Source of the DNA: a virus
Length of the DNA: 36,967 nucleotides
Strand: one strand, 5' to 3'
Virus record (IMG/VR): IMGVR_UViG_3300046007_002562
Span: 1 to 36,967 of that record
Position numbers and translations under genes: made by a program
Shown: positions 21,718-28,173 of the stretch, piece after piece
How the letters are laid out: every line of letters begins with the position of its first letter
Numbering within the stretch: the first letter of the stretch is position 1
Notes under the pieces: model-generated
What the model saw: only the letters and a program-made list of their open reading frames with translations
What the model was told of the DNA's origin: nothing
Database searches by the model: none

Positions 21718-21746
21718 ACACTAATACATCGAATAAACGCTGTCAA
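21718..21746 (-). promoter_or_regulatory. Leftward promoter for the recombination operon
   Basis: On the minus strand, a perfect -35 TTGACA (21741-21746), a 17-bp spacer and a -10 TAGTGT (21718-21723). It drives the gene at 21668 and those downstream. The -10 is weak, which may call for an activator or be tuned by the adjacent palindrome. Confidence 0.6.
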
Positions 21747-21750
21747 CAAC

Positions 21751-22016
21751 TATTTTGAGAGATAGAGTTTGAACTAGAAACCGAGTTCGACCCTGTGGAT
21801 AAGTCTGTGGATAACTTGTGGATTTCTTTTTTGCGACAAGCTCTCCTATATAAATATATCTATACGTTTACTACAGCTATACGGTTACTATAGCTATACG
21901 GTTACTACAGATACAGAAAACATATAGCTATATGTTGGACTATAGCTATACGGGTACTATAGCTATAGGAGAGATGGGGTAAACGTATATTAAAAAAAAT
22001 CTATCTCTCAAAAATA
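21751..22016. repeat. Inverted repeat flanking the DnaA boxes and iterons
   Basis: TATTTTGAGAGATAG at 21751-21765 and its near-perfect complement CTATCTCTCAAAAATA at 22001-22016 (one extra A/T) bracket the DnaA boxes and main iteron array, about 235 bp apart. Confidence 0.65.
21794..21825. promoter_or_regulatory. Three DnaA-type boxes
   Basis: Two perfect DnaA boxes (TGTGGATAA, complement TTATCCACA) at 21794-21802 and 21806-21814, and a variant TGTGGATTT at 21817-21825, in the same orientation, spaced 12 and 11 bp. This suggests host DnaA is recruited for replication. Confidence 0.75.
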
Positions 22017-22071
22017 TAGGAAAAGCGTTTACTACAACTATACGGTTACTCAGTCTGTAGAAACCGTATAG
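21860..22071. repeat. 17-bp iterons
   Basis: Three adjacent direct repeats of CTATACGKTTACTAYAG at 21860-21876, 21877-21893 and 21894-21910. Further copies are at 21946-21962 (CTATACGGGTACTATAG) and 22038-22053 (one base shorter), an inverted copy at 22055-22071, and partial inverted and direct halves at 21976-21989 and 22026-22037. The surrounding DNA is very AT-rich. Confidence 0.8.
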
Positions 22072-22308
22072 CTATAGGAAAGTTCGGACGCACAATGCGA
22101 AATGCGCGTGGATGATTTCTGTTTTTTTTGGCAGATTCAAATGTCAAGAGAATAGACCACCAAAACTTGCCAACCTGACTACAAACTGATTTTGCATACT
22201 GGTTTTTTGAAAAGCGGATTGGCGGCAAGCGGCAAGAATCGGCGGCAAGGCCGTTTTTAGGCCGCTGGCAGCGTTTTATTTTCAGGGTAAGGGTAAGTTA
22301 AGGGTACA

Positions 22309-22333
22309 AAAGAAAAAGCCCCTAAAAGGGGCT
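22309..22333 (-). terminator. Rho-independent terminator of leftward ardC operon
   Basis: Arms AGCCCC (22317-22322) and GGGGCT (22328-22333) with a 5-nt loop. On the minus strand the hairpin is followed by TTTTTCTTTT. It ends the leftward operon just before the origin region. Confidence 0.85.
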
Positions 22334-22356
22334 TAATCGTTAAGGCTAGATTGTTT

Positions 22357-22482
22357 TCAGAATATCAGCATGGCAAGGGTGAGTATTAGGTAAACCGCAA
22401 AGCAAATTACTAAGGCCATTGCATAAAAGAAAACCCCCCCTTGTTCCATTTTTTCGTCGAATCTTTCGCCGAGTTTTTTCAT
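22357..22482 (-). CDS. Membrane micropeptide, 41 residues
   Basis: A short frame from ATG 22482 with AGGGG and the common leader spacing. The N-terminus is charged (MKKLGERFDEKMEQGG), followed by one long hydrophobic helix (FFYAMALVICFAVYLILTLA and beyond) to the end. It is the last gene before the terminator at 22309-22333. No family is recognised. Confidence 0.6.
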   Translation of the reverse strand: MKKLGERFDEKMEQGGVFFYAMALVICFAVYLILTLAMLIF

Positions 22483-22492
22483 TGGATGCCCC

Positions 22493-22720
22493 TTAGATTG
22501 CACTGTTTACAATTTGCTCAATTTGGCGCTTGTCATAATCCGCCAAGTTTTCCACTGCATTGCAAACCATTGCATAGAATCCGGCCCTAGCCTTATCTTG
22601 CGCTGAATTGCCATAATTTAATGCCGCCACAGTCCAAGCATGGCTTGCCTTTTGGATTGCTTCAATGTCAGCGTCAGTTAATCGCGCCATGTATGCCGCA
22701 AGAATAGTTCTATGATCCAT
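22493..22720 (-). CDS. Small helical protein
   Basis: A 75-residue soluble helical protein (MDHRTILAAYMARLTDADIE, then YDKRQIEQIVNSAI). The start follows AGGGGGCGAAC, the leader type shared in this operon. No family or motif is recognised. Confidence 0.6.
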   Translation of the reverse strand: MDHRTILAAYMARLTDADIEAIQKASHAWTVAALNYGNSAQDKARAGFYAMVCNAVENLADYDKRQIEQIVNSAI

Positions 22721-22729
22721 GTTCGCCCC

Positions 22730-22957
22730 CTAGTCTGTTACTGGTTGCGCCAAGTCTATAGTCCATGCAAGCGGAATCGGCTTATCAGCGCGAAAACCAT
22801 TTGAAGGGTATCCACCAATGGCCTGAAAAGTAATATCGCCAATGGTGAACGATTGAGTTACCGAATTGGCAAGATATACCTTAAACATGCCGTGTTCAGT
22901 ATGCAATTTGCATAGCTTGCCAATGTTCAATGGTTGCCGTGTTTTGAGTGTTTTCAT
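22730..22957 (-). CDS. Small unknown protein
   Basis: A 75-residue protein, probably mostly beta (KLCKLHTEHGMFKVYLANSV, then ITFQAIGGYPSNGF). ATG 22957 is chosen because the GGGG to ATG distance (six nt) matches neighbouring genes; ATG 22960 directly precedes it. The long upstream extension overlaps the previous gene and is unlikely. No family is recognised. Confidence 0.6.
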   Translation of the reverse strand: MKTLKTRQPLNIGKLCKLHTEHGMFKVYLANSVTQSFTIGDITFQAIGGYPSNGFRADKPIPLAWTIDLAQPVTD

Positions 22958-22967
22958 CATTAGCCCC

Positions 22968-23156
22968 TTATTCGCCCAGTTCTGTAACGTGAACTGTCTC
23001 AGCGCCATTTGCTTGCATGGCGTTAGCTAACTCAGCGCTTTGTGTGATGATTCGCTTTCCATCAGGAAATGTTACTAGAATATAAATGCCGTATTCAAAA
23101 GCATCGTATTTGTCGCAAAGATCGGAAATGTATTGTGATGGTGCAAGAATGCTCAT
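22968..23156 (-). CDS. Small unknown protein
   Basis: A 62-residue protein with a strand-rich middle (YGIYILVTFPDGKRIITQS) and acidic end. The leader TTCCTAAACTCTAAGGGG precedes ATG 23156. No family is recognised. It lies after tandem hairpins (23183-23222) that separate it from the antirestriction gene. Confidence 0.6.
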   Translation of the reverse strand: MSILAPSQYISDLCDKYDAFEYGIYILVTFPDGKRIITQSAELANAMQANGAETVHVTELGE

Positions 23157-23182
23157 GATTCACCCCTTAGAGTTTAGGAATT

Positions 23183-23222
23183 GGCATAAAACATGCCCAT
23201 AAGCGCCCATGTAGGCGCTTAT
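23183..23222. other. Tandem hairpins downstream of ardC
   Basis: Hairpin GGCAT-AAAAC-ATGCC (23183-23197) and hairpin with arms ATAAGCGCC and GGCGCTTAT around CATGTA (23199-23222). Both are perfect, and neither is followed by a T tract. They may stabilise or process the message, or act as an attenuator. Confidence 0.5.
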
Positions 23223-23231
23223 AGTCCGGCT

Positions 23232-24122
23232 TTATGCTGCTATTGCTTCGCTGATCTCGCCGTGTTCATCGGCGTTTGTTGCTGTCAGATAATCCATTGC
23301 TTGCTGTGCTTTTGCACTTGCTGAGAGAATGAATTTCTTATCATTCCGCAAGGCTTGTAGCCAATTCTCAATATATCCGGCATGGCGCAAGTCGCCATCA
23401 ATACCGCATTTTGCGCACAGCATAGCAGCGCCCAATTCTGCTACTAATTCCTCGAAAGCATAATTCTCACTGCCGAATCGTGCCGGAGTGATTCGCTTTA
23501 GCCGTGAATCATGGCCCGAAGCATGCACTGATTCATGTAGCAAAGTAGCGTAATAGTTCTCGCGAGAATCAAATGCCGCCATCGGTGGCATCACGATTGC
23601 ATCGGTACTAGGCCGGAAATAGGCACTGTCACCGGCATGCGTTAAACCACCGGCTAGATTCAATCGGGAAACAATGTCATCAGCAGCAGCGCAAGAATTC
23701 CAATCTACTTCAGGCAGTTCAGGCACTGCTGGTAAGGTTAAGCCTTCACATTGTTCAATATTGAAAACGTAATAATGCTTAATGAAAGCATAGGCGCTTG
23801 TGACTGTTTCGCCTTTGTCGCCTATTGTTTCCTTGCGGTGAATATTCCAGTAAACCACTGGAATACCCTTTTGCTCCGCTTTAACTGATCCACCTAGTTG
23901 CTGCGCTTGCTTAAAAGTAACGTAATAGGGAACCGCAAACGGCTGCATGCCAAGCCAGAAGTGATTAACACCACGATACACAGTGCCACTAGCAGGATTA
24001 AATGGCATGCCTTCACCCGGCATGCCTTTAAGAGTACGCCAAGGTTTAACCCAAGGTGTAGCGCCTTTTTCTAGTTCAGAAATGATGCGGTCAGTAATGA
24101 TCTGTGCGATGTCGGTTTTCAT
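23232..24122 (-). CDS. ardC: ArdC-type antirestriction protein
   Basis: A 296-residue protein with the two ArdC parts: an N-terminal ssDNA-binding domain (about residues 1-125; GATPWVKPW, YRGVNHFWL, YYVTFKQAQQLGGSV, IPVVYW) and a C-terminal zincin-like metallopeptidase domain with HESVHASGH (His196-Glu197-x-x-His200) and EELVAELGAAMLC. Plasmid ArdC protects incoming single-stranded DNA from host restriction. Here it would act early after DNA entry. The leader AAAAGGGGCTATCA precedes the ATG. Confidence 0.85.
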   Translation of the reverse strand: MKTDIAQIITDRIISELEKGATPWVKPWRTLKGMPGEGMPFNPASGTVYRGVNHFWLGMQPFAVPYYVTFKQAQQLGGSVKAEQKGIPVVYWNIHRKETIGDKGETVTSAYAFIKHYYVFNIEQCEGLTLPAVPELPEVDWNSCAAADDIVSRLNLAGGLTHAGDSAYFRPSTDAIVMPPMAAFDSRENYYATLLHESVHASGHDSRLKRITPARFGSENYAFEELVAELGAAMLCAKCGIDGDLRHAGYIENWLQALRNDKKFILSASAKAQQAMDYLTATNADEHGEISEAIAA

Positions 24123-24171
24123 TGATAGCCCCTTTTAGGATAGGAAAGTTAGTCGCCGATGTAGGTGAGCG

Positions 24172-24411
24172 TTAAGTGGCGCTATTGATGGCTGTAGACC
24201 AAGGCAAGCGCTTTCCGTCTACTCTGTCAGCGCTCCATCGTTTGCATTGCTCATATAGCGCAGGCCAGTCGTAATCCATAACGTCCACCCATTCGGACTC
24301 TGCACACCACAGCATAATCGTGTCCGATTTAGTGCATGGAGTAACAGTGACGCCGTGTTGACCCAACCATAAAACTATTTGCGCTCGCATTGCTGTTGTT
24401 GCAGTTTTCAT
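24172..24411 (-). CDS. Small unknown protein, first gene of ardC operon
   Basis: A 79-residue protein (MKTATTAMRAQIVLWLGQHG, then MLWCAESEWVDVMDYDWPA), Trp-rich and mildly acidic. The leader AAGGGGCTATCA matches that of the antirestriction gene. It is the first product from the 24460-24487 promoter. No family is recognised. An early anti-host function would fit the position but is not shown. Confidence 0.6.
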   Translation of the reverse strand: MKTATTAMRAQIVLWLGQHGVTVTPCTKSDTIMLWCAESEWVDVMDYDWPALYEQCKRWSADRVDGKRLPWSTAINSAT

Positions 24412-24438
24412 TGATAGCCCCTTGTGAAGTTTAGGAAT

Positions 24439-24452
24439 AGTGCTAATGCACT
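24439..24452. promoter_or_regulatory. Operator-like palindrome AGTGC-TAAT-GCACT
   Basis: A perfect inverted repeat with 5-bp arms, located at the expected start of transcription from the 24460-24487 promoter. It shares GTGC-N4-GCAC with the palindrome at 21698-21713. Confidence 0.6.
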
Positions 24453-24459
24453 GGTACTA

Positions 24460-24487
24460 ATTATAGTTGGTGTGCATATTAACTCAA
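24460..24487 (-). promoter_or_regulatory. Leftward promoter for the ardC operon
   Basis: On the minus strand, -35 TTGAGT (24482-24487), a 16-bp spacer and a perfect -10 TATAAT (24460-24465). An AT-rich stretch upstream (24491-24525) could serve as an UP element. Confidence 0.7.
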
Positions 24488-24906
24488 GGGGTCTCTATAT
24501 AAATATATGCATATATTTATTTATGGCTTTTCATGTAGGGATATATGTAATCTATTAGGGATTGTCGAATGGGTAAATGTTGATATATTGTCAATTCTCG
24601 CGCCCTTGTAAATTTATTAACACAAGGGTGAAGGGTTATTGAAGGGGCAATATTGTCTATTGCATAAGTGCAAAAGGGTTAATTGATGCCAAGTGGATAA
24701 CATGGTCTGATGTCAAAGGGGTAGTTGACCATGCAATGATGACAAGGTTGCTCAATTGGCATGCTTGCCATATTGGTAAGGGGTTGTCGATCGGGCATGG
24801 TGTTGTCTGTTTGATATGGCGACCCTTTGGGCAGGCACCCCTCGGGATTGCGCGCCCTATTTCCATCCCCGCCCCAACAAAATTCCTGTTTTCCCCGAAC
24901 TCTGTG

Positions 24907-24926
24907 ATACAGTGTGTGTACTGTAT
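24907..24926. promoter_or_regulatory. Operator-like palindrome before the rightward regulator operon
   Basis: Perfect arms ATACAGT and ACTGTAT with a 6-bp GTGTGT spacer, 15 bp upstream of the first gene. It is a candidate site for the HTH regulator encoded at 25162. A clear sigma-70 promoter next to it is not seen. Confidence 0.5.
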
Positions 24927-24940
24927 TAATGGAGGTATGA

Positions 24941-25153
24941 ATGTACGAGATTACTGCGAGTGTACCGATGCCTGAAGGTAAGGCTAGGCACAACTATCCG
25001 TATGAGGAATTGCAGGTGGGGGAGAGTTTTCATGTGCCGGGTGGGAACATGAATGTTTTGTGTAATTACAACCGGATTAGGGGAAAGCGCATGGGCAGGA
25101 AGTTTGTGTGCAGGCGTGAGGGGGATGGGATTCGTGTGTGGAGGATTGACTAG
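24941..25153 (+). CDS. Small protein (DUF7303-like)
   Basis: A 70-residue basic protein with IT-x-SVPMPEGKAR-x-NYPYEELQVGESFHVPG, then GRKFVCRREGDGIRVWRID. This matches the small DUF7303-type protein found beside phage regulators, of unknown function. GGAGG lies before the ATG. It is the first gene of the rightward early operon. Confidence 0.7.
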   Translation: MYEITASVPMPEGKARHNYPYEELQVGESFHVPGGNMNVLCNYNRIRGKRMGRKFVCRREGDGIRVWRID

Positions 25154-25161
25154 GAGGGGTT

Positions 25162-25401
25162 ATGGAGAAGGAGTATGTAAGGAAGCCGCATAAGTTGTTG
25201 GATTACTTGCTGGCAACGTATCGGTATAAGAATGATTCGGTGTTGGCTGATGTGTTAGGGATTAAGAGGCCGACGTTATCGAAGATCAGAGGTCGGACGA
25301 TGTTGGTGGGCGCAAGTTTTATTTTGGCGGTGCATGATGCTTTTGGCATTCCCATCAAAGAGATCAAGGCTTTGGCGCAAGCGTCAGATGAAGAGCGCTG
25401 A
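25162..25401 (+). CDS. Cro/CI-like HTH regulator
   Basis: A 79-residue protein with a helix-turn-helix core: KLLDYLLATYRYKNDSVLAD, VLGIKRPTLSKIRGRTMLVG and a C-terminal FGIPIKEIKALAQ. The length fits a stand-alone DNA-binding domain like Cro. It is the best candidate to bind the palindromes at 24439, 24907 and 21698. No integrase is present, so it more likely times lytic expression than maintains lysogeny. GAGGGG precedes the ATG. Confidence 0.72.
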   Translation: MEKEYVRKPHKLLDYLLATYRYKNDSVLADVLGIKRPTLSKIRGRTMLVGASFILAVHDAFGIPIKEIKALAQASDEER

Positions 25402-25642
25402 AGACAAGTATCAGGAAGAGTTGCTGTTATCGCGCCGTGTCTTGCGGGATGAGATGAGGAAGGCGATAGCAGCAGACAGCGCTAAAGCTAAGCGCGAGTT
25501 GGTGGCGACTTGGAAGCAGGTGTTTAAGCCAGAGGTGGTTCGGGAGTTGTTAGCTTGTGCCAAGGACTACGAGGCGCGGTACCGGATTGCTAATTGGAAC
25601 TTGGAAGGCTTTGAGACGGAGAGGCGCAGTGCAAAACGATAA
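25388..25642 (+). CDS. Small helical protein
   Basis: An 84-residue protein from ATG 25388, which overlaps the regulator by 14 nt. It is highly charged and helical (SAEDKYQEELLLSRRVLRDE, then PEVVRELLACAKDYEARYRI). The frame extends upstream, but that part lies inside the regulator gene. No family is recognised. A small terminase subunit is sometimes found here in other phages, but no HTH signature is visible. Confidence 0.55.
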   Translation: MKSAEDKYQEELLLSRRVLRDEMRKAIAADSAKAKRELVATWKQVFKPEVVRELLACAKDYEARYRIANWNLEGFETERRSAKR

Positions 25643-26426
25643 GTACAAAGATATTACGGTGGTGGCGATTTATGGCGATGGCAGGGGTGCGGCTGCGGTG
25701 CCTGCGATTAGAAGGACGGTTGCCGCATTGCCGGGATCACAACCGTTGCTGATTACGAATGTTGAGATTGATGTGACATTCGTGCCGCAGAAGATACTGC
25801 CAGCAAGATTGGATTACTTTGGCTACAGCGAGTTCGTGATGTACGCGCTGCATAACTATATCGACACTGAGTACGCCCTGATTGTGCAGCACGATGGATG
25901 GGCATTGGATAAAGACAATTGGAATGATGAGTGGTTGCAGTATGACTATGTGGGTGGCCTAACCCATGCAGGGTTACTCGCTAATGGCGAGTTTCATAAT
26001 TTTTATCAGTGGTGGGGGAAGGGTGAAGCAACCGTAGTGCAGAACGGTGGCTTCTCCTTGCGTAGTAAAAAGTTCTTGCAAGCTCCTAGCAAGTACGGTG
26101 TGATGCGGCGTCAGATGCCAGACCCCATCATGATGAATGAGGACATCCAGTTGACCTGTATCTTGAGGAAGGACTTGGAGAGGCTTGGCATCAAGTTTGC
26201 ACCGGATGATGTGGCAAAGTATTTTTCCTTCGAGCATATTGGCCCATGCCATGACGGGATGGATTTAGCCAAGATATTTGGTCATCACTGCCGCTTTAGG
26301 CAGTTACTGTCTAATGGCGAGATGCTCTGGAAGCTGTCGAGAGAACAGATGAAAGAGATGTACGGAGAAGAAGCGGTGTACGAATTGTTTGCCAACCATT
26401 ACGGATACACCATTCATGCAATTTGA
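25629..26426 (+). CDS. DUF5672-type glycosyltransferase
   Basis: A 265-residue protein with the DUF5672 pattern: ITVVAIYGDGRG, YFGYSEFVMYALHNYIDTEY, ALIVQHDGWAL, DEWLQYDYVGGLTHAG, VVQNGGFSLRSKKFL, and MMNEDIQLTC (the acidic NED motif). The family is glycosyltransferase-like. GTG 25629 is chosen with GAGAGG 5 nt upstream; it overlaps the previous gene by 14 nt. It may modify virion or cell-surface sugars. Its place directly before terL is unusual. Confidence 0.78.
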   Translation: MQNDKYKDITVVAIYGDGRGAAAVPAIRRTVAALPGSQPLLITNVEIDVTFVPQKILPARLDYFGYSEFVMYALHNYIDTEYALIVQHDGWALDKDNWNDEWLQYDYVGGLTHAGLLANGEFHNFYQWWGKGEATVVQNGGFSLRSKKFLQAPSKYGVMRRQMPDPIMMNEDIQLTCILRKDLERLGIKFAPDDVAKYFSFEHIGPCHDGMDLAKIFGHHCRFRQLLSNGEMLWKLSREQMKEMYGEEAVYELFANHYGYTIHAI

Positions 26427-28173
26427 CCGCAAGAACTTTTACCGCTTCTGTAGCCAGCTAAGAATTGAGTCTAAAGAAAAAGGCATGATCACCTTGGGCG
26501 ACAGCCTATTGGGAAGTCAGACCTATGTAATGGATGAGGTGGCAAGAGGCTTAAAAGATGACATCCACTTCTTCGTGGTGTTAAAAGGGAGGCAGCTTGG
26601 AATTACTACTATTTCTCTGGCGCTTGATCTTTACTGGCACTTCATCCACCCCGGCATGCAGGGTACCTTAACGACTGATACGGAAGAGAACCGCGAGCAG
26701 TTTAGAAGTACCCTGTCGATGTACATGGATGGCCTGCCCAAGCAGTACAAGATTCCACTGATGAGCCACAACCGCAATCAGTTGGTACTGCAAAACCGCA
26801 GCCGCATGTTTTACCAAGTCGCAGGTACTCGCGCAAAAGGTGGGTTGGGCCGAGGCAAGGGCATCACCTTCTTGCATGGCACGGAAACGTCTTCATGGGG
26901 CGACGAGGAAGGCTTGGCGTCGCTCTTGGCGTCTTTAGCGGAAACCAACCCGCTGCGTTACTACATGTTCGAGAGTACGGCGCGAGGCTTCAACATGTTT
27001 CATGACATGTGGACAACTGCCAAACGTGCGCGAACACAGAAAGCAATTTTCTGTGGCTGGTGGCGTAACCAACTCTACACCGCTGATCCCAAGTCGGATG
27101 TGTACAAGACCTATTGGGATGGCAAGCTCTCACCCGAAGAGAAGGAATGGACGAAGGACATACGCAAGATGTACAACTACGAGATCAATTCTCGGCAGAT
27201 TGCGTGGTGGCGCTGGAAGCTGCATGAAGGCTTGAAGGATGATGGCCTGATGTATCAGGAATTCCCACCCACAGAGGACTACGCCTTTGTGATGACGGGT
27301 ACGTCCTTTTTCTCTACCGCCCGGTGTACCGACGCCATGAAGCAGGCCAAGCGGGAAGCGTTCATTTCCTACCGCTTTAGCATGGGTGCCAACTTCCAAG
27401 ACACCATGCTGATTCAAAGTAGTGAGCGTTTGGCGACCTTGAAGATATGGGAAGAGCCAGTGGCGAACGCCTACTACGTCATTGGCGCTGACCCGGCCTA
27501 TGGATCGTCAGATTGGGCAGACAGATTCTGCATTCAGGTGTACCGCTGCTATGCCGATGGCATGGATCAGGTGGCAGAGTTTGCGACTTCCGAGTTAAAT
27601 ACCTTCCAGTTTGCGTGGGTGATCTGCTACTTGGCGGGTGCCTATGGCAATTCACTGCTGAACTTAGAGGTCAACGGCCCCGGTCAGGCTGTCATTAACG
27701 AGATGCGCAACCTAAGAAGGCAGGCACAGTCCTTGCCGCCTTCAGAAGCACGGCAGTTGAGTGACGTTTTGGGGAATATGCAACACTATCTGTGGCGCAG
27801 AAATGATAGTTTTGGCATATCGAACAGCATTGGATGGGTGACTACGCATTCAAGCAAGGAACGAATGCTGAATTACCTTAAGGATTACTTCGAGCGCGGC
27901 ATGTTGCGCGTGTATTCCGAGGAATGTATCGACGAAATGAAGGGAATTGTGCGCGACGCAGGCACGATTGCCGCCGCTGGTAGGTCAAAAGATGACCGTG
28001 TGATCGCGTCCGCACTGGCTGCGGCAGCGTTTGCAGAGCAATTGCAGCCTAGATTGATTGCAAATAGGGTTACAAAGGCCAAAAAAGAGGACAAAACCGC
28101 TGAAAGCGGCGACGGTGGGCAGGTTCAGGTACAAAAACAGGTGTCAAACTACTTAAAAGCCTTGGGTTTTTGA
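26416..28173 (+). CDS. terL: Terminase large subunit
   Basis: A 585-residue packaging motor. The ATPase part has a Walker-A variant LKGRQLGIT (about residues 56-64) and Walker-B ITFLHGTE with catalytic Glu157. The nuclease part has VIGADPAYG (Asp359), LEVNGPG (Glu418) and KDDRVIASA (Asp526/527), an RNase-H-like acidic set. ATG 26416 is preferred over the longer frame from 26389 because it overlaps the previous gene by only 11 nt. The protein translocates DNA into the prohead through the portal encoded downstream. Confidence 0.9.
   Translation: MQFDRKNFYRFCSQLRIESKEKGMITLGDSLLGSQTYVMDEVARGLKDDIHFFVVLKGRQLGITTISLALDLYWHFIHPGMQGTLTTDTEENREQFRSTLSMYMDGLPKQYKIPLMSHNRNQLVLQNRSRMFYQVAGTRAKGGLGRGKGITFLHGTETSSWGDEEGLASLLASLAETNPLRYYMFESTARGFNMFHDMWTTAKRARTQKAIFCGWWRNQLYTADPKSDVYKTYWDGKLSPEEKEWTKDIRKMYNYEINSRQIAWWRWKLHEGLKDDGLMYQEFPPTEDYAFVMTGTSFFSTARCTDAMKQAKREAFISYRFSMGANFQDTMLIQSSERLATLKIWEEPVANAYYVIGADPAYGSSDWADRFCIQVYRCYADGMDQVAEFATSELNTFQFAWVICYLAGAYGNSLLNLEVNGPGQAVINEMRNLRRQAQSLPPSEARQLSDVLGNMQHYLWRRNDSFGISNSIGWVTTHSSKERMLNYLKDYFERGMLRVYSEECIDEMKGIVRDAGTIAAAGRSKDDRVIASALAAAAFAEQLQPRLIANRVTKAKKEDKTAESGDGGQVQVQKQVSNYLKALGF

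Larger units (their letters stand above)
21669..22356. other. Gene-free region with probable replication origin
   Basis: 688 bp without a convincing gene. Contents: operator and promoter (21698-21746), left inverted-repeat arm (21751-21765), three DnaA-type boxes (21794-21825), AT-rich DNA, three tandem 17-bp iterons plus scattered and inverted copies (21860-22071), the right inverted-repeat arm (22001-22016), GGCGGCAAG and GGGTAA direct repeats (22221-22306), and the terminator of the next operon (22309-22333). The combination is typical of an initiation region. Function is inferred. Confidence 0.7.
24412..24940. other. Divergent control region without a convincing gene
   Basis: 529 bp between the leftward ardC operon and the rightward regulator/terminase operon. 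It holds a leftward promoter and operator-like palindrome, a 22-bp AT palindrome (24499-24520), a hairpin with arms CCCTTGT/ACAAGGG (24603-24628), the palindrome TTGCA-TAAG-TGCAA (24660-24673) and a further palindrome just before the rightward genes (24907-24926). Short open frames here overlap on both strands and lack ribosome sites or family patterns. Confidence 0.65.

Noticed and set aside
21860-22071. Repeat array that could suggest a CRISPR
   Set aside because: Units are 17 bp and directly adjacent with no spacers, some copies inverted, next to DnaA boxes. Iterons fit much better.
22046-22228. 60-residue leftward frame near the iterons
   Set aside because: It runs through an inverted iteron copy, with no ribosome site and no neighbour coupling.
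24736-24975. 79-residue open frame in the divergent control region
   Set aside because: It overlaps the better supported gene at 24941 in another frame, lacks a ribosome site and covers several palindromes.
24657-24993. Leftward open frames in the control region
   Set aside because: They overlap each other in different frames, lack ribosome sites and show low-information products.
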